The notes under the pieces are model-generated. The model was not told where the DNA came from, did no database searches, and worked only from the letters and a program-made list of their open reading frames with translations. A program made the position numbers and the translations under genes. Of a stretch of 13,131 nt of DNA, positions 7,626 to 13,131 are shown piece after piece (the first letter of the stretch is position 1; each line of letters begins with the position of its first letter). This DNA comes from Acidimicrobiales bacterium (GTDB lineage: Bacteria; Actinomycetota; Acidimicrobiia; Acidimicrobiales; RAAP-2), in NCBI GenBank assembly GCA_030044045.1, contig JASHWO010000336.1:1-13131 (forward strand). Reading direction: 5' to 3'.

Positions 7626-7861
7626 CCTCGGTGCGGGTCAAGCTCACCTTTCCCGAGCCCCTGGTCCGGGTGCCGGTGCTGGCCCGGTTGGTGCGCCGCT
7701 ACGACGTGGAGCCGAACATCCGCCGGGCCAACGTGGAGGAGCACCAGGGCTGGATCGTCTGCGAGCTGGAGGGGTCGGCCGGCGCCGTGGAGGGGGCGCT
7801 GGACTGGCTCCGCGCCGAGGGGGTCCAGGTCGACCTGCTGGGGGACGTCCTGGAGGGGTGA
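7622..7861 (+). CDS. Small NIL-domain protein
   Basis: A 79-residue protein that is essentially one NIL domain, the ACT-like fold at the C-terminus of MetN methionine-import ATPases and in some sulfur-metabolism ferredoxins. The sequence opens TSVRVKLTFPEPLVRVPVLARLVRRYDVEPNI, the usual strand-helix start, followed by VEEHQGWIVCELEG and ALDWLRAEGVQVDLL. GTG 7622 overlaps the larE stop (GTGA), so the two are coupled. There is no transporter or Fe-S part attached. It may bind a small molecule or assist LarE; the pairing is suggestive, not proof. Its single cysteine is C47. The gene ends 13 bases before a convergent gene with no visible terminator between. Confidence 0.85.
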   Translation: MTSVRVKLTFPEPLVRVPVLARLVRRYDVEPNIRRANVEEHQGWIVCELEGSAGAVEGALDWLRAEGVQVDLLGDVLEG

Positions 7862-7874
7862 CGGTGGCCGCCGC

Positions 7875-8507
7875 TCAGCCGGGTCGCGGCCTTGGGCGGT
7901 CCCCTGGCTGCCCCGGGCGGTCCCCTGGCAGCAGGGAGTAGACGTACATGTCCCGGCGCTCGTCGCCCACCACCTCCCAGCTCCGCAGCAGCCCCTCGCA
8001 GGTGTACCCGGCGCCCTCGGCCGTCCGGATCGACGCCACGTTCCAGGGCTCCACGAAGAGCTCGAGACGGGGCACCCGGCGCTCGCTCAGGGCCCAGGCG
8101 CTGAGGGCGGCCAGGGCGTGCCCCGCCGCCCGCCGCCCGCGGGCTGGTGCCACCACCCAGTAGCCCACCGAGGCCCGGCCCCGGTCGGCGTCCCGCAGCC
8201 AGAGGCCGATGGCGCCCACCGCCCGGTCGGTGGCCGCTTCGGCGATGGCGAAGGAGTAGCCGTACCCGTCGCGCAGGCGGTGACGCTGGCGCTCCACGAA
8301 GGCCCGGGCCTGCGCCGCCGTGGCCCCAGCCGGCACGCTCGTCACCAGGGGGATCACCGGGTCCCGACCCGCCTCGCGGACCAGGTCGGCGTCGGCTGCC
8401 GCGAACCCCCGGAGCCGGAAGGGCCCGGCCCCGAGCACCGGGAGCCGGTCGCCCCTGCCCGTGGTCAGCGCCCGCCGGCCGGTGGCCCGCTCCGCGGCAC
8501 CTGCCAT
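7875..8507 (-). CDS. GNAT-family acetyltransferase (RimJ/RimL-like)
   Basis: About 210 residues from ATG 8507. The N-acetyltransferase fold is visible as FRLRGFAAADADLVREAGRDP, then YSFAIAEAATDRAVGAIGLWL, SVGYWVVAPARGRRAAGHALAALSAWALSE (acetyl-CoA loop ARGRRAAG), and LELFVEPWNVASIRTAEGAGYTCEGLLRSW with the Asn-x-x-Ser helix of the RimJ/RimL type. Substrate unknown. The ATG overlaps the upstream small gene by 43 bases and has no ribosome site. In-frame GTG 8438 (187 residues) would avoid the overlap and keeps the first strand, so it may be the true start. The C-terminal tail PGDRPGQPGDRPRP comes from a 21-base near-duplication at 7894-7929. Confidence 0.88.
   Translation of the reverse strand: MAGAAERATGRRALTTGRGDRLPVLGAGPFRLRGFAAADADLVREAGRDPVIPLVTSVPAGATAAQARAFVERQRHRLRDGYGYSFAIAEAATDRAVGAIGLWLRDADRGRASVGYWVVAPARGRRAAGHALAALSAWALSERRVPRLELFVEPWNVASIRTAEGAGYTCEGLLRSWEVVGDERRDMYVYSLLPGDRPGQPGDRPRPRPG
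7894..7929. repeat. 15-bp direct repeat at the 3' end of the GNAT gene
   Basis: GGGCGGTCCCCTGGC occurs at 7894-7908 and again at 7915-7929 (period 21 bases). It encodes the repeated PGDRPG/PGDRPR tail of the acetyltransferase, looks like local slippage, and has no obvious function. Confidence 0.8.
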
Positions 8508-8662
8508 CCGGCAGAGGAGACTCGGCGGGGCTCGTAGAAGACGCAACCGTCGGGGCAGGTGAAGGGGAGTGGCTCGTTGGCCCCGATCTTGCAGCGCTCG
8601 AGCTTCTCCCCTCGCGACGTGGTCTGCATGACGTAGTGGCGGCAGTCCTCGTTCACGGGCAC
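8465..8662 (-). CDS. Conserved small four-cysteine protein of unknown function
   Basis: A 65-residue protein from GTG 8662 (GTG 8656 is an in-frame alternative). The core DCRHYVMQTTSRGEKLERC and the C-terminal block PFTCPDGCVFYEPR, ending SSAGWQVP, match from memory a small protein recurring in actinobacteria; no function is known to me. C7, H9, C24, C36 and C40 could bind zinc or an Fe-S cluster, with CPDGC (36-40) as the most metal-like element. A weak GGAGCAG lies upstream of GTG 8662. The longer upstream open frame overlaps the divergent Nudix gene and looks non-coding. It precedes the GNAT gene on the same strand and probably shares its transcript. Confidence 0.75.
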   Translation of the reverse strand: MPVNEDCRHYVMQTTSRGEKLERCKIGANEPLPFTCPDGCVFYEPRRVSSAGWQVPRSGPPAGGR

Positions 8663-8698
8663 GGTCCATTCTGCTCCATGGCGGGCCCGGGCGGCGTG

Positions 8699-8719
8699 CA
8701 GGGCCGGGACACGGCCCTG
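8699..8719. promoter_or_regulatory. Inverted repeat in the divergent promoter region, candidate operator
   Basis: CAGGGCCG-N5-CGGCCCTG is a perfect 8-bp inverted repeat in the 76-base gap between the small cysteine gene and the Nudix gene. It lies just upstream of the proposed Nudix -10 box, about -40 to -20 from the predicted start, where a repressor would act. GC-rich repeats arise by chance here, so the role is a guess. Confidence 0.35.
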
Positions 8720-8725
8720 GCGCGG

Positions 8726-8731
8726 TAGCGT
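8726..8731 (+). promoter_or_regulatory. Possible -10 box of a leaderless Nudix transcript
   Basis: TAGCGT fits the actinobacterial TANNNT -10 pattern and ends 7 bases before the GTG at 8739. Transcription would begin at or next to the start codon. There is no Shine-Dalgarno sequence in front of this GTG, which agrees with leaderless translation. No clear -35 box is seen. Confidence 0.4.
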
Positions 8732-8738
8732 CGGGCCC

Positions 8739-9440
8739 GTGGACCCGCACGTGCCCACCCGGACCCTGCTCCGGTGGAGCGAGAGCCTGGCGGCCATCGC
8801 CCGGACGGGGCTCGGCTTCACCGAGAGCCTGTACGAGCGCGAGCGGTTCGAGGAGATCTTGCACGTGGCGGCCGACATCCGGGCGGTGGCCGACGACGGG
8901 GTGGAGGGCCTGGAGGACGCCGGTGACCTGGTCCAGGAGTGGCTGGGCCAGGTGCGCAGCGGGGTGCCCGGCTACGTCACGCCGAAGGTGGCCGTGGGGG
9001 CAGCGGTGGGGAACGACGACGGCGAGCTGCTCCTGATCCAGCGGGCCGACTCGGGGGTGTGGCTGTACCCCACCGGCTGGTGCGACGTCGGCTATTCGGC
9101 CGCCGAGGTGGTGGTGAAGGAGGTGCGGGAGGAGACCGGGATCGACGCCGAGCCGGTGCGGCTGATCGCCGTGCTGGACGGGTTGCGGCTGGGCTTCACC
9201 CGGGTCCCCCTCTACTCGCTCGTCTTCTACTGCCGGGCCGTCGGGGGCAAGCTGGAGCCGCACCCGCTGGAGTGCCGGGACGTCGGCTGGTTCACTCCCG
9301 AGACGCTGCCCAGCCCCTTGGCCGGGGTGGAGCGGTGGGGCGAGCCCGTCTTCGCCGCCCTCCGGGGCGAGCACCGCGACGTGCTCTACGACCAGGTCCG
9401 CCAGCCCATGTGGCGGGGCCCGGCCCGTCCCGAGCAGTGA
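8739..9440 (+). CDS. Nudix hydrolase with N-terminal Nudix_hydro_N-type domain
   Basis: A 233-residue protein that should cleave a nucleoside diphosphate linked to another group. Residues 1-70 (LLRWSESLAAIARTGLGFTESLYERERFEEIL) resemble the helical N-terminal domain found in Nudix proteins of the ADP-ribose pyrophosphatase/X-linked NDP hydrolase group. The Nudix fold follows from VTPKVAVGAAV. The Nudix box is GWCDVGYSAAEVVVKEVREETGI (113-135). The metal-binding glutamates of EVREE are kept and Lys stands for the usual Arg as is common in this group. The glutamate normally found after Gly (GES) is Tyr here (GYS). GTG 8739 is the start (no ribosome site; likely leaderless). Its stop overlaps the next gene's GTG by 4 bases. 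The substrate is unknown. Confidence 0.9.
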   Translation: MDPHVPTRTLLRWSESLAAIARTGLGFTESLYERERFEEILHVAADIRAVADDGVEGLEDAGDLVQEWLGQVRSGVPGYVTPKVAVGAAVGNDDGELLLIQRADSGVWLYPTGWCDVGYSAAEVVVKEVREETGIDAEPVRLIAVLDGLRLGFTRVPLYSLVFYCRAVGGKLEPHPLECRDVGWFTPETLPSPLAGVERWGEPVFAALRGEHRDVLYDQVRQPMWRGPARPEQ

Positions 9441-9961
9441 CCGCCGCCGGGGCGCCGGCGCCTGGGCGGCCGGGGGTCGGGGAACCGGAGCTCGGGGGCT
9501 CGGGGATCGGGGGGACAGGGGTCACCGTCGAGCCGGTCGGCTCGGCCGATGCCGGGCTGCTGGCCGCCGTGGCCAAGCTGCTCCCCCAGATCTCGTCGTC
9601 GGCGCCCCCGCTCACCCTGGAGGCGCTGGCCGAGGTGGTGGGCTCGCCGGCCACCACCCTGTTCGTGGGCAGGGATGCCGGGGGGGCAGTGGTGGGCGCC
9701 CTGACGCTGGCCACCTTCCGGCTGCCCACCGGGGTGCGGGCCTGGATCGAGGACGTGGTGGTGGACGGGGAGCGCCGGGGGAGCGGGATCGGGTCGGCCC
9801 TGGTCCGGGCGGCGCTGGCCGCCGCCCGGGAGGCCGGGGCCCGCACGGTGGACCTCACCTCGCGGCCCGACCGTGCCGCGGCCAACCGCCTCTACCAGCG
9901 CCTGGGCTTCGAGCGCCGGGAGACCAACGTCTACCGCCACCCCCTCGGCCCCACCCCCTAG
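9437..9961 (+). CDS. GNAT-family N-acetyltransferase
   Basis: 174 residues from GTG 9437, whose GTGA overlaps the Nudix stop, so the two genes are coupled. After a Gly/Pro-rich leader of about 30 residues the GNAT fold begins at TVEPVGSADAGLLAAVAKLLPQ. It contains FVGRDAGGAVVGALTLATFRLPTGVRAWIEDVVVD, the acetyl-CoA loop RRGSGIGSALVRAAL, and TVDLTSRPDRAAANRLYQRLGFERR near the end. This arrangement, with Arg-Pro after the last beta strand, is typical of small diffusible acetyltransferases; the acceptor is not predictable. The Gly-rich N-terminal stretch is poorly conserved-looking and the real start may be further in, although no good internal start is seen. Confidence 0.9.
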   Translation: MTAAGAPAPGRPGVGEPELGGSGIGGTGVTVEPVGSADAGLLAAVAKLLPQISSSAPPLTLEALAEVVGSPATTLFVGRDAGGAVVGALTLATFRLPTGVRAWIEDVVVDGERRGSGIGSALVRAALAAAREAGARTVDLTSRPDRAAANRLYQRLGFERRETNVYRHPLGPTP

Positions 9962-10000
9962 CGGGACCTCACGGGAGGTGCTGTCCGGGACGGGCCTCGT

Positions 10001-10031
10001 CGGCGGAGGTCCAACGGACTTTGCCCCGCCG
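10001..10031 (+). terminator. Hairpin between the GNAT and Fic genes
   Basis: CGGCGG (10001-10006) pairs with CCGCCG (10026-10031), and inside it GTCC (10009-10012) pairs with GGAC (10016-10019) around loop AAC. There is no T-run. It lies 40 bases after the GNAT stop and marks the boundary to the AT-richer Fic leader, so it is a plausible terminator of the Nudix-GNAT pair. Confidence 0.4.
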
Positions 10032-10064
10032 GCATAAGATCAAACCAAATACCGGTTTTTGTTG

Positions 10065-10070
10065 TATCTT
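10065..10070 (+). promoter_or_regulatory. Possible -10 box of a leaderless fic transcript
   Basis: TATCTT fits TANNNT and ends 6 bases before GTG 10077, spacing expected for a leaderless mRNA. No ribosome site is present. The surrounding 10032-10070 stretch is strikingly AT-rich for this genome. It holds a loose inverted repeat, AAGAT (10036-10040) with ATCTT (10066-10070) and inner AAACC (10042-10046) with GGTTT (10054-10058), which could be a regulator site. Confidence 0.4.
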
Positions 10071-10076
10071 CTGCCC

Positions 10077-11231
10077 GTGGATCCCCAACGGTTCGTCTCC
10101 CCCCGATTCGGGCGCGTGGTGCGGACGCCGGGGCCGCACGGCTTCCACACGTTCGTGCCCGAGCCCATCCCGAGGTCACTACTCCTTGACGAGCGTACGG
10201 TGTCGCTTCTGTCCGAAGCCGATCGGGCCGTCGGCCGGCTGGCCGCTGCAGGGCGGCTGCTCCCAAACCCCCAGCTCCTCGTCAATGCATACATCCGGCG
10301 TGAGGCGGTTGCCAGCTCCCGGATCGAGGGCACGCAGGCGACGATCGCCGAGGTCTTCGACGCCGAGTCCCGCGATGACGTGTGGGGTGATGTGCTGGAA
10401 GTCGTCAATTACGTACGAGCCATGGACTACGGCTTGGAGCGATTGGTGTCGCTCCCCATCTCTCGTCGCCTCGTGGAGGAGATCCACGGTGTGCTGCTCG
10501 CCGGCGTGCGCGGTCAGGAGCGGCAGCCGGGGAACGTGAGGACGTCCCCCAACTGGATCGGGTCCCCGGACAACCGGCCCACCACGGCCATCTTCGTGCC
10601 GCCGCCAGCCGACGAGATGGTCGACGGCCTCTCCGACTGGGAGCGGTTCGCCCATGAGCAACTGCCGATGCCGCCCCTCGTACGGTGTGCATTGCTGCAC
10701 TATCAGTTCGAGACGCTGCACCCGTTCCTTGACGGGAACGGCCGCCTGGGTCGCCTCCTCGTGGTGTTCTTCCTCGTCAGCGAGGGTCACCTGCCAGGGC
10801 CGCTCCTCTACGTGAGCGCGTACTTCGAGCGTCACCGGGATCGCTACTACGAGTGCCTGCAGGCGGTCCGTGAGCGCGGCGAGATCCAGCAATGGCTGCA
10901 GTTCTTCCTGGAGGCTGTCGCCACCCAAGCCGTCGATGCCGTCTGCCGCGCCGAGCGGCTGACGGATCTTCGTGAGGCTTACCGTCGACGGCTGCATGGC
11001 ACGCGGAGCCGGGCCTACGAGATCGTGGACCTGCTCGTGCAGAACCCGTTCGTCACCACCGCCGGCGTGGCCGCTGCGCTGGGGGTGACCGGCCAGGGGG
11101 CGACCAACCTCTTGCGCCAACTGACGCGTGCCTCGGTGGTCGAGCAGGCGGCCCGGATGCCCGGACGGTCGAACCGGTGGGTCGCCCGCGAGCTGTTGGC
11201 GGCGCTGGCCGACGACCCAGCCGGGGCGTGA
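10077..11231 (+). CDS. Fic/DOC-family protein (probable AMP-transferase), class II
   Basis: 384 residues from GTG 10077 (an in-frame TTG 10059 would add six). Fic proteins transfer AMP, or sometimes another phosphate-linked group, onto a hydroxyl of a target protein. The full active-site motif HPFLDGNGRLGR (215-226) has the catalytic His and phosphate-binding residues. The self-inhibiting helix motif S/TxxxEG is present upstream as SSRIEG (80-85, E84), making it a class II Fic with its own brake. The N-terminal region (1-110) matches the Fic_N type, and residues about 310-384 look like a winged helix (FVTTAGVAAALGVTGQGATNLLRQL). No antitoxin gene is adjacent, as expected for class II. Codon use is visibly less GC-biased than the neighbours and the leader is AT-rich, hinting at acquisition. 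The target is unknown. Confidence 0.93.
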   Translation: MDPQRFVSPRFGRVVRTPGPHGFHTFVPEPIPRSLLLDERTVSLLSEADRAVGRLAAAGRLLPNPQLLVNAYIRREAVASSRIEGTQATIAEVFDAESRDDVWGDVLEVVNYVRAMDYGLERLVSLPISRRLVEEIHGVLLAGVRGQERQPGNVRTSPNWIGSPDNRPTTAIFVPPPADEMVDGLSDWERFAHEQLPMPPLVRCALLHYQFETLHPFLDGNGRLGRLLVVFFLVSEGHLPGPLLYVSAYFERHRDRYYECLQAVRERGEIQQWLQFFLEAVATQAVDAVCRAERLTDLREAYRRRLHGTRSRAYEIVDLLVQNPFVTTAGVAAALGVTGQGATNLLRQLTRASVVEQAARMPGRSNRWVARELLAALADDPAGA

Positions 11232-11304
11232 CCGGTTGGGCGCTCCTGGTGACCACCGGGCGCCAGGCCGTGCCGTGCCGGTGACATCCTTCGCCGCCGC
11301 CGCC

Positions 11305-11330
11305 GGGGGGGGGGCCGGGGGCGGGCGTCC
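11305..11330. other. G-run with quadruplex potential between fic and the zinc-finger gene
   Basis: A run of ten G (11305-11314) is followed by CC, five G and GGGCGGGCG in the 104-base gap between two convergent genes. It could fold as a G-quadruplex on the plus strand or act as a pause site. No ordinary terminator stem is obvious in 11232-11335. Confidence 0.5.
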
Positions 11331-11335
11331 CGGGC

Positions 11336-11632
11336 TCAGGGGTGCGAGGGCGCCGGCGGGGCTCCGTCGACCTCGAAGAACAGTTCGTCGACGTAGCACC
11401 ACCACCAGTCCTCGCCCGGCTCGAACGACCGGATGATCGGATGATCGGGGTGCTCCTGCCAGTGGGCGGTGGCGTGGTGGCCGGGCGAGCTGTCGCAGCA
11501 GCCGACGTGGCCGCACTGCATGCAGAGCCGGAGGTGCACCCATCGGCCGCCCGTGCGGAGGCAGTCCTCACAGCCGTCGCTCGACGGCTGCACCTCGACG
11601 ACGGTCTCGAGATGGCCACAGGTCACGGACAT
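11336..11632 (-). CDS. UBP-type zinc-finger protein
   Basis: A 98-residue protein that is almost only a UBP (ubiquitin-hydrolase-type) zinc finger. The Cys/His ligands are in the expected order: C5 and H7 (CGHLE), C21 and C24 (CEDC), then WVHLRLCMQCGHVGCCDSS (C37, C40, C45), then H52/H53, H57 and H61, with EPGEDWWWCYVDE after. In eukaryotes this domain binds the free C-terminal Gly-Gly of ubiquitin; bacterial single-domain forms have no assigned role. ATG 11632 is chosen over an upstream in-frame ATG (11668) because AGGGAGGT (11638-11645) is 5 bases away. It lies 106 bases downstream of the TAP-like hydrolase on the same strand and converges on fic. Confidence 0.9.
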   Translation of the reverse strand: MSVTCGHLETVVEVQPSSDGCEDCLRTGGRWVHLRLCMQCGHVGCCDSSPGHHATAHWQEHPDHPIIRSFEPGEDWWWCYVDELFFEVDGAPPAPSHP

Positions 11633-11717
11633 GGTCGACCTCCCTGCGTTCGGACGATCCCCGACCACCCACTCTCCACCCCGGCGGCACCGGTGTCGAG
11701 TGCCCGGCCCACCGCGG

Positions 11718-11736
11718 GCCCGGGGACCCGCCGGGC
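11718..11736 (-). terminator. Weak hairpin just after the TAP-like hydrolase
   Basis: GCCCGG (11718-11723) pairs with CCGGGC (11731-11736), a 6-bp stem with a 7-base loop, 2 bases after the hydrolase stop on the minus strand. No T-run. It could be a terminator or chance in GC-rich DNA. Confidence 0.25.
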
Positions 11737-11738
11737 TC

Positions 11739-13131
11739 CTAGCCGCAGGTGGTGCCGGGGGCCGGCGTTCGCCCGTCCACCAGGTAGGCGTCGACCACCT
11801 GGCGCATGCAGGGGTCGGTCGAGCCGTTCAGCAGCCAGGTGTGGCCCCAGCCGCGCCAGGTGACGAGGGTGCCCGTTCCCAGCGACCGGGCGAGCTGCAC
11901 CGCGGCGGCGTGGGGCGTGTTCGGGTCGCCGGTGTTGCCGATCACCACGATCCTCGGGCCGCCGTCCACGTGCACGCCGGTCACCGGCTGGTCGCTCGCC
12001 GGCCAGTCCAGGCAGCCGCCCAGGTCGTAGGTGACGGCCTCCGCCCCGGCCACGCCGTACCGGGCGTCCAGCGAGCGGGCCAGCCGGCCGGCGGCCTGCG
12101 GGCTCGGGTGGGCGCGGGCGTCGTTGCAGGTGTAGGCCCACTGCGGCCCGACCAGCGACGCCCCGTCGAGGTCCTGCTCGAAGGCGAGGGAGAGGGAGCG
12201 CAGGCCCGAGCCGTCGCCCCCCTCGGCCGCCACCAGGGCTGTCACGAAGGTGCCGGCCACGCCGGGCACGCTCAGGTAGAAGAGGGCGGCGGTGACCAGG
12301 TCGCCCACGGTCACCGGCCGGTCGTCGCCGTCGCCGGGGGCCGGGAGGGGCTGTCGCTGGAGGCGGGCGGCCAGCCCGTCGAAGGCGGCCCGCGGGTCGG
12401 TGCCGAGCGGGCACGGCGACCGGCCGCCGCAGGTGGCGAAGAAGTGGTCGAGCGAGGCCACGATGGCCGGTGCCTCGGCGCCGGCCTGTGTGGCCAGGGG
12501 CGAGGTGGCCTCCACCGCGCCGTCGAGGACCATGGCCCGGACGTGGCCTGGGAAGAGGTGGGCGTACACCGACCCCAACACCGTGCCGTAGGAGAGGCCC
12601 CAGTAGCTGATCTTCCGGAGGCCGAGGGCCTGGCGGACGCGGTCCATGTCCCGGGCGGCGTCGGTGCTGTCCACGTGGGCCAGCAGGGCCGGGTCGCCCT
12701 GCCGGCAGGAGGCGTCGAGATCGCGGTAGAGGGCGGCGGCCGGGAGGGGGCGGCCGGCGGCCGGCACCGGGTCCACGCTGGCCGCTGCCGCCGGGGACGG
12801 CCCACAGGTCAGGCCGTCGCTGGCCCCGGTGCCGCGCTCGTCGAAGCTCACCAGGTCGAAGTCCCGGGCGACGGCCGGCGGGACCAGCGAGGCCAGCACC
12901 GGCAGGATCTGCACCCCGCTCTCCCCCGGGCCGCCGGGGTTGAAGAGGAGGGCCCCGCGGGAGGCCGCCGGGTCGCCGGCCGGCTTCTCGATGACGGCCA
13001 GGTCGATGGTGGCGCCGTGGGGGTGGCGGTAGTCGACGGGCACCGGCACCGTGCCGCACCGGTAGCCGGGGGTGGACGGGCACGGTTGCCAGGTGATGGG
13101 GGACGGGGGCGGGTCGGGGGGCAGGCCGGTG
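11739..13131 (-). CDS. Secreted-type TAP-like alpha/beta hydrolase (tripeptidyl aminopeptidase family), N-terminus outside window
   Basis: Serine hydrolase of the Streptomyces tripeptidyl-aminopeptidase/SlpD-E family. The frame enters from the right edge and 463 residues are visible, so a GTG start at 13049 would be false: the upstream ITWQPCPSTPGYRCGTVPVPVDY block is the conserved family opening. Family marks in order are LLFNPGGPGESG (oxyanion region), FDLVSFDERGTGAS, the nucleophile GLSYG (SYWGLSYGTVLGSVYAHLFP), the acid in VIGNTGDPNTPHAAAVQLA, and the His in GWGHTWLL near the C-terminal TAP-like domain. Several cysteines (TCGPS, ASCRQ, ATCGGRSPC, YTCND, GCLDW, DPCM, TTCG) fit an exported, disulfide-bonded protein. 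The signal peptide or lipobox would lie beyond the window. The substrate could be peptides or small esters. Confidence 0.92.
   Translation of the reverse strand, partial: TGLPPDPPPSPITWQPCPSTPGYRCGTVPVPVDYRHPHGATIDLAVIEKPAGDPAASRGALLFNPGGPGESGVQILPVLASLVPPAVARDFDLVSFDERGTGASDGLTCGPSPAAAASVDPVPAAGRPLPAAALYRDLDASCRQGDPALLAHVDSTDAARDMDRVRQALGLRKISYWGLSYGTVLGSVYAHLFPGHVRAMVLDGAVEATSPLATQAGAEAPAIVASLDHFFATCGGRSPCPLGTDPRAAFDGLAARLQRQPLPAPGDGDDRPVTVGDLVTAALFYLSVPGVAGTFVTALVAAEGGDGSGLRSLSLAFEQDLDGASLVGPQWAYTCNDARAHPSPQAAGRLARSLDARYGVAGAEAVTYDLGGCLDWPASDQPVTGVHVDGGPRIVVIGNTGDPNTPHAAAVQLARSLGTGTLVTWRGWGHTWLLNGSTDPCMRQVVDAYLVDGRTPAPGTTCG

Noticed and set aside
13047..13049. GTG 13049 as the start of the TAP-like hydrolase
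   Set aside because: Conserved family sequence continues upstream to the window edge, so the gene is cut by the window.
11623..13083. Minus-strand frame (486 codons) overlapping the TAP-like hydrolase in another phase
   Set aside because: Pro/Arg/Gly-rich; the adjacent phase has the full hydrolase motif set.

Overview
The window is very GC-rich, with tightly packed genes, frequent GTG starts and 4-base stop/start overlaps. Together with glucosyl-3-phosphoglycerate synthase, an actinobacterial-type GroEL ending in a Gly/Met tail and an actinobacterial-type HemQ, this points to a high-GC actinobacterium. Acidimicrobiia or a relative is my best guess, by inference only.

Layout. At the left edge gpgS (minus strand, 3' end cut off) diverges from a SAM-riboswitch-controlled pair at 1035-2598. 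The pair is a threonine-synthase-family PLP enzyme and a ThiS/MoaD-type sulfur carrier ending in Gly-Gly. Next comes a double hairpin, a CIRCE operator, groEL and a 13-bp terminator hairpin. A five-gene run follows (4524-7861): ECF sigma factor, membrane-anchored CPFC thioredoxin-like DUF929 protein, coproheme decarboxylase HemQ/ChdC, LarE sulfur transferase and a NIL-domain protein. It meets head-on a minus-strand pair (a 65-aa four-cysteine protein and a GNAT). Across a short divergent promoter lie a Nudix hydrolase and a second GNAT. A Fic protein with less biased base use sits behind an unusually AT-rich leader. The right end holds a minus-strand UBP-type zinc-finger protein and a secreted-type TAP-like alpha/beta hydrolase whose N-terminus lies outside the window.

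Most interesting system. The SAM aptamer in front of the 'threonine synthase' plus sulfur carrier is best explained as the protein-thiocarboxylate route to homocysteine (MetM/MetO). MetM would take O-phosphohomoserine from the threonine branch, and MetO-COSH would supply sulfide. Feedback by SAM fits methionine synthesis and would be odd for threonine synthesis. The aptamer appears to lack stem P4, and its closing stem P1 runs into the Shine-Dalgarno sequence, which suggests direct translational shut-off.

Second system. The sigma/DUF929/HemQ/LarE/NIL cluster couples a transcription switch to a probable extracytoplasmic redox protein, heme synthesis and sulfur insertion. DUF929 occupies the place where an anti-sigma factor would be expected. 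LarE has a CxxC plus a third cysteine at the sulfur-donor site, and its start region is a 30-bp tandem duplication.
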